The notes under the pieces were generated by a model. That model saw only the letters and a program-made list of their open reading frames with translations, ran no database searches and was not told the origin of the DNA. Position numbers and translations under genes: made by a program. 64,000 nucleotides of DNA, taken from positions 82,531,816 to 82,595,815 of the forward strand of contig NW_024609846.1 in the NCBI RefSeq assembly GCF_016920785.2, in the 5' to 3' direction. Shown here piece by piece: positions 47,301 through 51,339 of the stretch; position 1 is the stretch's first letter, and each line of letters begins with the position of its first letter. This stretch comes from Ixodes scapularis. Its lineage: Eukaryota; Arthropoda; Arachnida; Ixodida; Ixodidae.

Positions 47301-48042
47301 CTCCACCTTTCAAACTAAACCGTGTATTCTAGACCAGCTCATCTGCATCCAGTTGTATTTTTCGTCTGTTGCTGTTGCTCAACCAGAACTGTCTGGTGTT
47401 CTTATAAGCATTAAAGCAGGCAGTGAATGCTCAGTTATACTTGTCCCAACTAGTCGGGCATTTCTGAAAAATACGGCAAAAATGTTCGAAAGACGGGAGA
47501 ATTTGCGATTAAAATGAGTCACGACATCCCAAGCAGAGTTAACGTCACGGACGAATGTGATGTCGCAGACGAAGGTAATTGTCATTTCACTGGGAGCGAG
47601 GCATTTCTTCAGAAAAACGGATATAATGCCCTTTATTCCCATACAGAAATAAAATATTTGCCCTTGCAGGTCACCCCCCTTGCCCCCTCCTCCCCTCTCT
47701 TCCCTTAAATTGGCCACTGTTGAGAACCCATGATGCAGTGGAAAGGCAAACAGAGTTGCCCTTCAAGTTGGTCACCAGCTTCTGACGCTCCCCCCTCACG
47801 TGCAGCGTCCCAGCGCAGCCTTTGCGGCTACGGTGTGCCAGCTCCTGTTGTGGGGTCCTCCCGGGCTGCTGCTGCCAGGTAACAGAAGAAGTGCCCGTCT
47901 GCTGGTGCGCTGGCTGTGCTGCTCCCTGGGCCGCCTGGTGCGTGGCAAGGCCAACCCGCTGGTGGGAAGCCTACTGGCCAGGGCCAGTCTGGCAACCCTC
48001 CGGGAAGCCCTCCAGTACCTGCACCAGGCTGCCGCAGAGTAG
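6325..48042 (+). CDS. PINK1: PTEN-induced kinase 1, mitochondrial (seven coding exons)
   Basis: Ser/Thr kinase that accumulates on damaged mitochondria and phosphorylates ubiquitin and Parkin (known for the family). The spliced CDS is 6325-6696, 6762-6915, 10269-10401, 19465-19644, 22596-22896, 46771-46998 and 47806-48042. It totals 1605 bp and encodes 534 aa, somewhat shorter than the human protein. Residues 1-110 are Arg/Leu/Ala-rich with few acids, like a mitochondrial presequence, with a short hydrophobic segment at about 91-104 followed by the acidic cluster EEELE. Kinase motifs: glycine-loop region 152-164, VAIK-type Lys187, HRD Asp323, Asn328, DFG Asp346, APE 378-380. The PINK1-type CTD is at about 457-534. 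Every junction is GT-AG and phases agree (0, 1, 2, 2, 0, 0). Introns host most of the mobile elements in the window. No break is seen in the reading frame. Confidence 0.95.
6762..6915 (+). CDS. PINK1: PINK1 exon 2 (residues 125-175)
   Basis: Encodes the linker and the first kinase strands, with the nucleotide-loop sequence DTGSNAVVYSARW. It follows a 65-bp intron (acceptor GTGTGGCAG|GAA). The donor is GAG|GTAGAG after the first base of a Glu codon. Confidence 0.9.
6916..7991 (+). other. PINK1 intron 2, first part
   Basis: No coding exon seen. At 7422 there is TTAA followed by AGGGATACTG, which looks like a left end of the TTAA-element family, but no right partner lies before 7992. A palindrome lies at 7761-7794. 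Confidence 0.5.
7761..7794. repeat. Short palindrome
   Basis: ACCAATTGACGTCATG pairs with TATGACATCAATTGGT around a 2-bp centre, with two mismatched pairs. Confidence 0.7.
8150..8412. mobile_element. MITE with GAGCGCAGCTCTT ends (copy 1)
   Basis: Terminal inverted repeats GAGCGCAGCTCTT and AAGAGCTGCGCTC are flanked by TA at 8148-8149 and 8413-8414. The interior contains a cytosine run at about 8274-8303 and several GGTCACGT-type repeats. A second copy with the same ends is at 25860-26115. Confidence 0.8.
8432..8960 (+). pseudogene. Penelope-like element, GIY-YIG endonuclease end fragment
   Basis: The frame at about 8459-8812 encodes a GIY-YIG endonuclease: YQIPLTCGKKYVGQTGRC, then LNDRLREH, then HCHDCGCKP. 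This is the C-terminal endonuclease type of Penelope-like retroelements in arthropods. It is followed by a stop and a tail running through GTCTTTCTTTCTTTTGTCCT to about 8940. The reverse transcriptase part is absent, so this is a 5'-truncated copy. It lies just downstream of the MITE at 8150. Confidence 0.75.
9354..9524. mobile_element. 171-bp MITE with GTAAAATACC ends (copy 1)
   Basis: The ends GTAAAATACC and GGTATTTTAC are inverted repeats. An internal pair (GGCAAGTGCCC and GGGCACTTAG-like) adds further self-complementarity. A flanking TAGTTGG occurs on both sides (9345-9351 and 9526-9532), suggesting a 7-8-bp target duplication. A second copy is at 61409-61578. Confidence 0.65.
9568..10268 (+). 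other. PINK1 intron 2, last part
   Basis: No coding exon, RNA gene or bounded element identified. It ends at the exon 3 acceptor. Confidence 0.4.
10269..10401 (+). CDS. PINK1: PINK1 exon 3 (residues 176-219)
   Basis: Encodes FDLAVKVMFNY with the ATP-binding lysine (Lys187). It ends in a family-typical HKECLPAW segment. The acceptor is TTCCCCAG|AG and the donor is CCAG|GTACCC, leaving two bases of an Arg codon. Confidence 0.9.
11706..11734. repeat. Perfect 14-bp-arm palindrome
   Basis: CAAAATGTGTCATG and its exact reverse complement are separated by one T. Confidence 0.9.
11841..11974 (+). repeat. Three degenerate tandem units of about 43 bp
   Basis: Each unit follows the pattern CACTTTTGCTGCTCCGAAAC then CTGTTTTAGCTGCTCCGAAA, with substitutions between copies. 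Confidence 0.7.
13820..14185. repeat. Left TTCGAA-rich subterminal array
   Basis: TTCGAA, TTCGAAAA and close variants recur every 20-40 bp across about 360 bp next to the left end of the hAT element. The motif is self-complementary, so both strands carry the same sites. Confidence 0.85.
15800..16205. repeat. Right TTCGAA/GTCGAA-rich subterminal array
   Basis: GTTCGAA, CGTCGAA and TTCGAAAG motifs recur across about 400 bp next to the right end of the hAT element, mirroring the left array. Confidence 0.85.
17141..18305 (+). other. PINK1 intron 3, middle part
   Basis: No coding exon identified. TTATCATCCATCATG followed by GGTTT occurs twice (near 17921 and 18050), showing an old local duplication. 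Confidence 0.45.
18306..18649. mobile_element. MITE with CCGTATTTACTC-type ends
   Basis: The left end CCGTATTTACTCAAATAATAG pairs imperfectly with a right end whose reverse complement begins CCGTATTTTGCAGACTATAG. TA flanks both sides (18304-18305 and 18650-18651). Related ends bound the elements at 27393-28582 and 45477-46455. Confidence 0.65.
18652..19464 (+). other. PINK1 intron 3, last part
   Basis: No coding exon before the exon 4 acceptor. It contains the inverted repeat at 19076-19280. Confidence 0.45.
19076..19280. mobile_element. Fold-back MITE, GTCTGCTTCTTG family
   Basis: The two arms (about 19076-19165 and 19190-19280) are roughly 80 percent inverted repeats. Both outer ends read GTGCAAGTTCGTCTGCT. 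The same arm sequence recurs at 51340-51480 and, inverted, at 52400-52510. Confidence 0.65.
19465..19644 (+). CDS. PINK1: PINK1 exon 4 (residues 220-279)
   Basis: Encodes the LPPHPNVVQM segment and the hinge strand LYLVM, both strongly conserved in PINK1. The acceptor is ACATGCAG|G and the donor is GCAG|GTAGGG. Confidence 0.92.
20092..20860. mobile_element. TTAA-target MITE with AGGGCAACTC/AGGGAGACTC ends
   Basis: The right end GGAGTGGAGTCTCCCT is followed by TTAA (20861-20864). The left end AGGGCAACTCGGCTTC is preceded by CTAA, one base from TTAA. The terminal match is short and imperfect, so the call rests on the family-like ends and target. Confidence 0.5.
20972..21105. repeat. Inverted repeat with arms of about 32 bp
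   Basis: GTAGTGAATAAAGTTATCAC plus TCATGGAGCAGG is mirrored by CCTGCTCCACGAGTGGTAAC plus TTTAGTGCACTAC, with some mismatches and one extra base. It is probably a small fold-back MITE, but no target duplication was identified. Confidence 0.65.
21106..22595 (+). other. PINK1 intron 4, last part
   Basis: No coding exon identified. The stretch at 22013-22345 is a diverged relative of the TTAA element around 9045-9560, listed separately. Confidence 0.45.
22013..22345 (+). repeat. Diverged copy of the 9045-9560 repeat
   Basis: It shares the order CAACCGATTACAAG, then GATGGCGTCAAGTGAACGCT, then GAAAGAGTAAAGGCC, then GGGGTAGCTAAAAAAGTC with 9060-9560. It lacks the 171-bp MITE, so it shows the empty site of that insertion. 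Confidence 0.7.
22596..22896 (+). CDS. PINK1: PINK1 exon 5 (catalytic loop to APE, residues 280-380)
   Basis: Carries AHRDLKANN (catalytic Asp323, Asn328), ADFGCC (Asp346) and LLMAPEV. The doubled Cys after DFG and the RGGN activation segment are PINK1 signatures. The acceptor is CGTCCAG|GTATG and the donor is GAG|GTGAGA in phase 0. Confidence 0.95.
22897..23880 (+). other. PINK1 intron 5, start
   Basis: No coding exon identified. It contains two short copies of a GACTCAGCAAGG...CCTCCTTTTT motif near 23710 and 23784. Confidence 0.4.
23881..24988. mobile_element. pogo/Tigger-like non-autonomous element, CAGTATAGACC ends
   Basis: The left end CAGTATAGACCACTTATAAC and the right end, which reads CAGTGTAGACCGCATATAAC on the other strand, are inverted repeats. 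TA flanks both sides (23879-23880 and 24989-24990). The phrase TTATAGTGCGG recurs near both ends. The interior has a 217-codon open frame of low-complexity GC-rich composition that I do not regard as a gene. Confidence 0.75.
25291..26223 (+). mobile_element. Second Tigger/pogo copy, internally deleted
   Basis: The left end CAGTCGCCGACCGACTTTTT matches the Tigger at 12536. The right end reads CAGTGCCGACTGATTTTTCG on the other strand. TA flanks both sides (25289-25290 and 26224-26225). The + strand near 25735-25830 encodes KYSTVTLEKKAVILKLIESG, the CENP-B-type helix-turn-helix, and then hits a stop. The catalytic core is missing and a MITE is inserted at 25860. Confidence 0.85.
25860..26115. 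mobile_element. MITE with GAGCGCAGCTCTT ends (copy 2), nested in Tigger
   Basis: Same terminal repeats as the element at 8150-8412, flanked by TA (25858-25859 and 26116-26117). The interior is a GAGGAGG-rich purine tract and a TA dinucleotide run at about 26036-26057. It sits inside the internally deleted Tigger copy, so it arrived later. Confidence 0.8.
26226..27390 (+). other. PINK1 intron 5 segment with a large palindrome
   Basis: No recognisable gene. It contains an AT-rich stretch resembling hAT ends (GTGCGAATATTCAAATTTTT, near 26321) and the palindrome at 26978-27210. A 124-codon - strand frame (26748-27122) overlaps the palindrome and has no known domain. Confidence 0.4.
26978..27210. 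repeat. Near-perfect palindrome, 104-bp arms
   Basis: The arms at 26978-27081 and 27107-27210 are reverse complements with about two mismatches, separated by 25 bp. Such high arm identity indicates a recent origin or ongoing correction between arms. No terminal duplication was seen. Confidence 0.9.
27393..28582 (-). mobile_element. DNA transposon of the CCGTA-end family
   Basis: The left end CTGTATTCACATGATTGTAA and the right end, which reads CCGTAGTTACACAAACGTAG on the other strand, both run into GTCGACCC. TA flanks both sides (27391-27392 and 28583-28584). The - strand has two short open segments (27913-28152 and 27685-27876) that may be pieces of one decayed protein, but I do not recognise it. 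A second terminal-like motif, ATTATAAGTCGACCC, lies inside near 28499, suggesting a nested or rearranged copy. Confidence 0.55.
28884..29561. mobile_element. piggyBac-like MITE nested in the Tigger copy
   Basis: The ends CCCTTTGCGGTCA and TGACCGCAAAGGG are exact inverted repeats. TTAA flanks both sides (28880-28883 and 29562-29565). TTAA plus CCC ends is the piggyBac signature. The segment 29237-29321 encodes an acidic stretch, ESDDDFSEEADYIPPSDDG, like the N-terminus of many piggyBac transposases, then stops. The element is probably an internally deleted piggyBac. Confidence 0.88.
29849..30067 (+). pseudogene. Tigger transposase N-terminal fragment
   Basis: A 72-codon frame beginning MPPPSKTQKFLSLEDTARIL and containing KKSGIAEKFEIFSSSLSTIL, a CENP-B/pogo-type helix-turn-helix. 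It ends at a stop just after a basic KRKKL stretch. The second DNA-binding domain and the DDE core are absent. The frame can be extended upstream, but the Met chosen matches the usual position ahead of the helix-turn-helix. Confidence 0.75.
30635..30704 (+). CDS. SWIM-YqaJ gene exon 1 (residues 1-23)
   Basis: Short Ala/Ser/Pro-rich start, MAPVVASTAPRGSSP onward. The donor GGAG|GTATGT leaves one base, which joins the AG of exon 2 as a Glu codon. Confidence 0.6.
30635..33656 (+). CDS. SWIM zinc finger / YqaJ-type nuclease of the ISL2EU element
   Basis: Exons 30635-30704, 31357-31995 and 32800-33656 give 521 aa with consistent phases (1, 1). The SWIM zinc finger is Cys130-Thr-Cys132, then Cys140-Ser-His142. 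The YqaJ-like PD-(D/E)xK nuclease occupies about 310-460: ITASNVK at 319, TPDG with Asp394, EIKCP with Glu405 and Lys407, and Gln448 in YSQVQYTM. These are the catalytic residues expected for lambda-exonuclease/YqaJ folds. The family is known as the accessory protein of ISL2EU transposons, and its role in transposition is not settled. The second intron uses a GC donor. The start is the ATG opening exon 1, and exon 1 itself is less certain because it has no domain. Confidence 0.85.
31357..31995 (+). CDS. SWIM-YqaJ gene exon 2 (SWIM domain)
   Basis: Covers residues 24-236, with the zinc-binding CTCMAGKARVCSH. The acceptor is TTATTTTCAG|AG. The donor is CAG|GCAAGT, the consensus of the rare GC-AG intron class. 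The alternative GT four bases later (GCAA|GTATGA) would break the frame with exon 3. Confidence 0.85.
32800..33656 (+). CDS. SWIM-YqaJ gene exon 3 (nuclease domain)
   Basis: Covers residues 237-521. The acceptor is ATATTGCAG|GA. It contains a Cys pair (ESCPACN) ahead of the nuclease and the PD-x10-ExK core. It ends at TAA at 33654-33656. Confidence 0.9.
33695..33700 (+). terminator. Polyadenylation signal of the SWIM-YqaJ gene
   Basis: AATAAA lies 39 bp after the stop codon, a normal distance for a compact transposon gene. Confidence 0.6.
33701..36688. other. Intergenic region between the two convergent ISL2EU genes
   Basis: About 3 kb without a recognisable domain on either strand, apart from the nested MITE at 34061-34466. 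Open frames here are short. It presumably holds the 3' UTR of the - strand gene; TTTATT (AATAAA on the - strand) occurs at 36153-36158. An A-run lies near 36378. Confidence 0.5.
34061..34466. mobile_element. MITE with AGGGATGGTGAAC ends inside the ISL2EU element
   Basis: The left end AGGGATGGTGAACC pairs with the right end GTTCAGCATCTCT with two mismatches. The flank is TTAA at 34467-34470 and TTGA at 34057-34060. The interior has no gene. Confidence 0.6.
36689..36927 (-). CDS. Transposase last exon (catalytic Glu region)
   Basis: The acceptor TATTCGCAG|GG joins the single G left by the previous exon. It encodes KSQLSELDVTRTRRIASLRI followed by HVERAINRIK, the conserved C-terminal motif with the catalytic Glu, and ends at a stop at 36689-36691. 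The frame is open for 400 bases upstream of this acceptor, but that part has no transposase similarity. Confidence 0.85.
36689..44760 (-). CDS. THAP-domain DDE transposase of the ISL2EU element with amplified exons
   Basis: Modelled - strand exons: 44446-44760 (THAP), sixteen tandem exons from 43553-43669 down to 40390-40500, then 40198-40299, 38903-39641 and 36689-36927. The total is 1086 aa. All introns are phase 0 except the last (phase 1, joining G and GG). The N-terminus is a C2CH THAP DNA-binding domain. About 622 residues of proline-rich repeat follow. Then comes the DDE_Tnp_4-type core: DCTEV (first Asp), GGRASDKY and ADRGF (acidic candidates for the second), and RIHVERAINRIK (Glu). 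It would cut and paste the element. An additional exon between 44445 and 43670 cannot be excluded. Whether every tandem exon is spliced in cannot be told from sequence. Confidence 0.8.
36928..38902 (-). other. Transposase last intron
   Basis: About 2 kb with no recognisable exon on either strand. It holds a T-run near 37911-37929 and an inverted repeat, GACATAAAATAAGGC and GCCTTATTTTATGTC, at about 38343-38380. Confidence 0.5.
38903..39641 (-). CDS. Transposase DDE core exon
   Basis: Begins after TTTCTCAG with VTTKDQETQWEALE. It then encodes a helix-turn-helix-like region (LLYGDLARRFETSVTRICDI), then IFDCTEV, ARAQTFSSYKANNTVKFL, GGRASDKY, MADRGF and PAFTKG. The motif order matches THAP-containing DDE_Tnp_4 transposases of the ISL2EU group. 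The donor is AAGG|GTAAGA in phase 1. Confidence 0.92.
39835..40109. mobile_element. Mutator-like MITE in a transposase intron
   Basis: A 9-bp direct repeat, CATATAACA, flanks the element exactly (39826-39834 and 40110-40118). The ends are long imperfect inverted repeats containing TCGAATGACGTTTTAGCGAA. A 9-bp duplication plus long TIRs is typical of Mutator-like elements. The centre holds GCCGCGAAGCGGC palindromes. A fragment of the same family is at 51180-51285. Confidence 0.75.
40198..40299 (-). CDS. Transposase exon after the tandem array
   Basis: A 34-codon exon, NPGYSAGPTTTPAPQPEALP onward. It is related to the first half of the tandem unit, but its second half is unrelated (TTTIKVTVVPLDL). 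The acceptor is CATCAACAG and the donor is TTG|GTAAGT, both phase 0. Confidence 0.75.
40390..43669 (-). repeat. Tandem array of sixteen exon-intron units (212-bp period)
   Basis: Each unit is one exon plus one intron. Exons on + coordinates: 40390-40500, 40596-40712, 40808-40924, 41020-41136, 41232-41348, 41444-41560, 41656-41772, 41868-41984, 42080-42196, 42292-42408, 42504-42620, 42716-42832, 42928-43044, 43147-43263, 43349-43465 and 43553-43669. Fifteen are 117 bp and one is 111 bp, so each adds 39 or 37 residues without shifting frame. The typical peptide is ETPVHPAGPTPTLAPEPKTL, then LLQPPVRSFLQKADRLLDA. Each has an acceptor ending CATCAG or similar and a donor GCT|GTAAGC (GTGAGC in the first). 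Units from about 40596 to 42832 are nearly identical. The outer units are diverged. Confidence 0.92.
43670..44445 (-). other. Transposase first intron
   Basis: Lies between the THAP exon and the first tandem exon. No additional conserved exon is evident. Confidence 0.5.
44446..44760 (-). CDS. Transposase THAP exon
   Basis: Encodes a THAP domain of 105 aa from Met at 44760. It has HCAVVGC with the first Cys pair, LHRFPADPDLRRKWV (the conserved Pro and Trp), and RVCSRHF with the last Cys and His. The donor is CGCAAG|GTACTG in phase 0. THAP domains bind the transposon ends in related transposases. Confidence 0.9.
44983..45476 (+). other. PINK1 intron 5 segment
   Basis: No recognisable gene or bounded element. 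Confidence 0.4.
45477..46455. mobile_element. Non-autonomous element, CCGTATTTACTCGCATAATG ends
   Basis: The left end CCGTATTTACTCGCATAATG and the right end, which reads CCGTATTTACCCACATAATG on the other strand, are inverted repeats. A TA lies at 45475-45476 on the left. The right flank reads CA, so the duplication is decayed or differently placed. A 165-codon + strand frame (45403-45900) spans the left end and has no known domain. Confidence 0.7.
46456..46770 (+). other. End of PINK1 intron 5
   Basis: No repeat or gene recognised. It ends with the exon 6 acceptor GTTCCTCCAG. Confidence 0.5.
46771..46998 (+). CDS. PINK1: PINK1 exon 6 (C-lobe, residues 381-456)
   Basis: Encodes PGPLSWIDYGRADVWAVGA, the PINK1 form of the kinase F-helix, then the SRSYREQDLPSLP segment. 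It follows a 23.9-kb intron that holds the ISL2EU element and many others. The acceptor is GTTCCTCCAG|GTG and the donor is CAG|GTGGGG. Confidence 0.92.
46999..47805 (+). other. PINK1 intron 6
   Basis: An 807-bp intron without a recognisable element. It is bounded by CAG|GTGGGG and ACGTGCAG|CGT. Confidence 0.7.
47806..48042 (+). CDS. PINK1: PINK1 exon 7 (C-terminal domain, residues 457-534)
   Basis: Starts RPSAAFAATVCQLLLWGPP, the conserved start of the PINK1 C-terminal extension, and ends at a TAG at 48040-48042. A GTAACA inside the exon (47879) looks like a donor, but the frame continues with helical, Leu-rich sequence, so I treat this as the terminal exon. The C-terminal helix is shorter than in vertebrates. 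Confidence 0.85.
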   Translation, partial: RPSAAFAATVCQLLLWGPPGLLLPGNRRSARLLVRWLCCSLGRLVRGKANPLVGSLLARASLATLREALQYLHQAAAE

Positions 48043-48528
48043 GGCGGCAAAGCGCTCCGCTAACCAACGACTCGTTATACGCCGGACCGACGGACGGGGG
48101 CGAGCACTGACGTTGTAGGGTTGCCCTTTTCAGAGATGCCTTGGGGGATGGAGGTGGAGCCACCGTGTTGACGTCATAACTCGAATATATAAATAGAGAG
48201 TTAGTGAAAAAAAAAAAAAAAAGAGCCTGTTTCTATTTGACAATGTGCTTTAGACAACGTTACTAGAATATAGCCATAGAGCCTGCTTTGAAAAAGGTGG
48301 CTCACCTCCGTACTCGAGCACCAAACTAAAGGCGACCGCAACGCGGCCATTTCTCCCGCAGCGGCCACTCGGGGGAACTGCATGGCTGCACGCATAGGCG
48401 TAGACTACAGGGGCGCATCAGGCCATGATCCTTACCGAGACGCTGTTTACATCGCATGTAACGAGCTTCTAGTAGTTGTCCTGATATTCTTCAGCCGCAG
48501 GCTTTATTTCCATGTATTAAAGAGAAAA
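48043..48528 (+). other. PINK1 3' flank / presumed 3' UTR
   Basis: An A-run lies at about 48208-48222. ATTAAA at 48516-48521 is the best polyadenylation-like hexamer seen. The true transcript end cannot be fixed. Confidence 0.35.
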
Positions 48529-48600
48529 GACTCGTGGCCGAGTGGATTGCTGCTTCAGAAGCACAGGGGCCTGGGTTCTACCCCCACAACTTCGTAGCTG
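48529..48600 (+). repeat. tRNA-like SINE head
   Basis: It has a pol III A-box-like TGGCCGAGTGG (48535-48545) and a B-box-like GGGTTCTACCCCC (48573-48585) at tRNA spacing. A clean cloverleaf does not fold, so it is more likely a tRNA-derived SINE or tRNA pseudogene than a working tRNA. Confidence 0.5.
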
Positions 48601-50318
48601 GCACAAGCATTTTGTTTTTCAAATTTGTGCTCGCCGGCGCATTTGCCGTGGTACCGGCAACGAACACACAGCTACGCTTGCACGGTAATTGACATTGATA
48701 CACAGCGACGGACACATGGCGATATACATACGCTGTAAAATGTACCCCCTAAAATAGACTACTGATAATTGCCAATGTCAAAAAAATTGCGTAAGGAAAC
48801 CACCCCCCCCCCCCGGGAAATACAAAAGTCTATGCTGCTGGCTGCACGTACTGGTTCGGGTCAAGTCGCGCAAAGGCCGGTGGCGTCATCTCACAGTACC
48901 ATTTTGCAGCAGCTATATAAATCAACTCTTATGTTTTGACTCGTCACTAAAGGGGGCGCTGTTATCATATTCAGTTTGATCTCTGTGGACGCGAGCGGTC
49001 CAGGTTTTAAGGGTGAGTTTCCCAACTGAACGTTTTTATAACGTTGGCCTTAGAGTAGCGACGTTCACCATACTCCTCGGAGGGCTTCAGCCTACCTGAG
49101 GAGATTGAACGTCGCCATCCCTGAATTTAAGAAATAATGTAGAAAATAGGCAGATTTTACCACAACAGAAATATGAAAGCCTTCTGCGAACGTCACGGTG
49201 ATTGGTCTTTGAAGACCATTACTTTCTTTCGAGCACACTGTCCAGGTGAGCTGCTTTCGAGCTACCATTAGCACTTCTGAGTGGGAAAGGCTACAGATTT
49301 TACCAACTTCGAAAACCTTTTGCTGCCATTCCCAAGAATTCATTCAAAGAGGCAAAAGGAGAGGAGCTAGCGTTATTTTGAACATTCTCAATGTTCTTAG
49401 CTGCCACTCCAATCTCCCCCGCGTTTGGACATAAAAAAAATGTTTGGTCAAGCCTACACCCTGTTGCCACACTGTATGGCAAAGAGCGATTGAGTTTGAT
49501 TCCCAGGATTTGTGAGTAGAGTTTGTCTCTGTATGGTGTCTGAACCGACCAAGTCTTGTTTGCCCATCTCAACCTTATCGGATACATCACATGCAGTGCA
49601 ACAAAAATGGTAAGGCTTTTTATATTGCCCTTAACTTATATAGTACTTGTTTTTCTGGTTATGTGTTAAAACAACCGAGTCCGGCTTAAATGGTACTCGG
49701 ACATAATTTGACTAAATATTCAAACTTATTTCGTAGGCCTTATTGTTCCACTCATTCTGGTGTACAAGCTTTTTGGCCAATGTTCTGTCACATGATACAC
49801 CTTTTTTCACAAGGGCACAACCATCCCGAATGTTGTCACTTCTGGTATGCGTTAAAACATTGTTTTGATCTCCACGCCACTGGAAGGTTCACGTAAAATG
49901 CGTGTTGTCACACATTCTTGTTTTACCTAACCTTGTTTTTTTGCACATTCCAAGTTCAAGTGTTTATTTTTTCGTCCCGCATACCAGATACGGAACCATG
50001 TGACAGAACGAAAGAAAATGGAAAACTGCTTAATGACGCACAGATTTCCCGTTGCAATCTTAAAATCTGAAATTTATTATGAGGATCCGAAAGAGATGTC
50101 CAATTGAACATCACGCCGGTGATTAAAGGATCTGTCGCACATGAGTAGGGTTCCGTCTTTTTGGCAAGTACTGAAAAACCGGAAAATTAACCTCCAAACT
50201 AATTCTATATTAAAAAAAAAAAAAAAAAAAAACGAATTGCAGTTGGGCGTTTTTATATAAGATCGAACAACCATGTCCGGTAACCACTTTTAATTTGGAT
50301 AAAAAAAATATATATATA
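48601..50318. other. No recognisable gene
   Basis: About 1.7 kb with no supported coding exon or bounded element. A cytosine run lies near 48804. Confidence 0.45.
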
Positions 50319-50921
50319 GGGTGGTCCAAGCCACCAGGCTAAATCTAAAATGGACCGTAAAAATCGACGCCCGCACGTAGCTATCTAAACTTTTCGTCAA
50401 AAGTGTATTTCACAGGTCGGTTTTTTCTTGTAAAATTGCAAAGCGTAGCTCTCTTTATGTGAAAAAACAAGGCCAAGAAACTTGCCAGGGTCTACGGCGG
50501 GCGGCGACGTAGACGACGGGGGTACAGTAGGGGAGTGTGTTTGGCGTTCGTATTAATAGATGCCGCTACCTCCTTATCGCGACGGCTCGCGACCACCGTG
50601 GTTTATTAAAATGAACATAATTTTTTTTTAAATATACTCTCGGTTAAAAAATAGACGCGGACAATAAAAGCAAAAAAAAAAAAAAAAAAAAAAACGCGTC
50701 TGTATAACGGCGGCGCTTTTGCTGCCCACAGATTTCGTCTGCGTGTCGTCTGCTTTCTTTTGCTGGTCGGCTGCACCATAGAGTTATTATAAGGAAGTGG
50801 ATATTCTGCCGCAGCCGGCACAATAACCCGGGGAAAAAAGTCCCCTATTGGGAAAGGGATTGTGAACACGTTTCTCTGAAGCTGCGGATTAGCTCAGGCA
50901 AATACAAAAGAAAAAAAAAAT

Positions 50922-50993
50922 GCGGATTAGCTCAGTTGGTAGGGGGTTTGCCTCATACGCAGCAGGGCCCTAATTCAATCCCCCGTGTGAACC
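50922..50993 (+). repeat. tRNA-Met-like sequence (SINE head or tRNA pseudogene)
   Basis: TGCGGATTAGCTCAGTTGGT carries an A box. An anticodon-type loop CTCATAC follows with anticodon CAT, flanked by a stem of about four pairs, and then a degenerate B box, AATTCAATCC. The T arm does not pair well, so a functional tRNA is unlikely. Its first 15 bases (TGCGGATTAGCTCAG) also occur just upstream at 50883-50897, before an A-run. Confidence 0.5.
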
Positions 50994-51179
50994 TTTTTTT
51001 TTTTTTTTTTCTGCTTTGGAATTTTGTTTTTTGTTGAGGCATTAGGCGATATTTACGACATCTCTCTTTTAGAATTAACACTGAAAAAAAAAAAAAAAAA
51101 AAAGAACAACACGAATGTCGTTGACGAAACACTTTCTTCTTGGGGGTGAATGGAGAACAGCGGGGCTTGGGCCGCCGGC

Positions 51180-51285
51180 AGGCCGCCGCGAAGCGGTGGT
51201 ACTGATGGGCCAAATGGGTCAATATATTTCTAATGAGCAGCCGCAGACTGTCGCCGCGAAGCGTCGTGAACGCGGGCGGGGGGCT
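51180..51285 (+). mobile_element. Fragment of the Mutator-like MITE family
   Basis: It matches 39910-40015: GCCGCGAAGCGG, GGGCCAA, then TAATGAGCAGCCGCAGACTG and TCGCCGCGAAGC. The ends of the element are not preserved. Confidence 0.6.
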
Positions 51286-51339
51286 GTGTTAACGAGCTCC
51301 CCACTGATACACGCGCCGTCCGTAACTGCCGGCATTTTT

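Noticed and set aside
47879..47888. Splice donor inside the last PINK1 exon (CCAG|GTAACA)
   Set aside because: The frame continues with Leu/Arg-rich helical sequence to a stop, and no matching downstream acceptor with PINK1 similarity is seen.
50922..50993. Functional tRNA-Met gene
   Set aside because: The T arm does not pair and the acceptor ends do not match, so it was kept only as a tRNA-like repeat.
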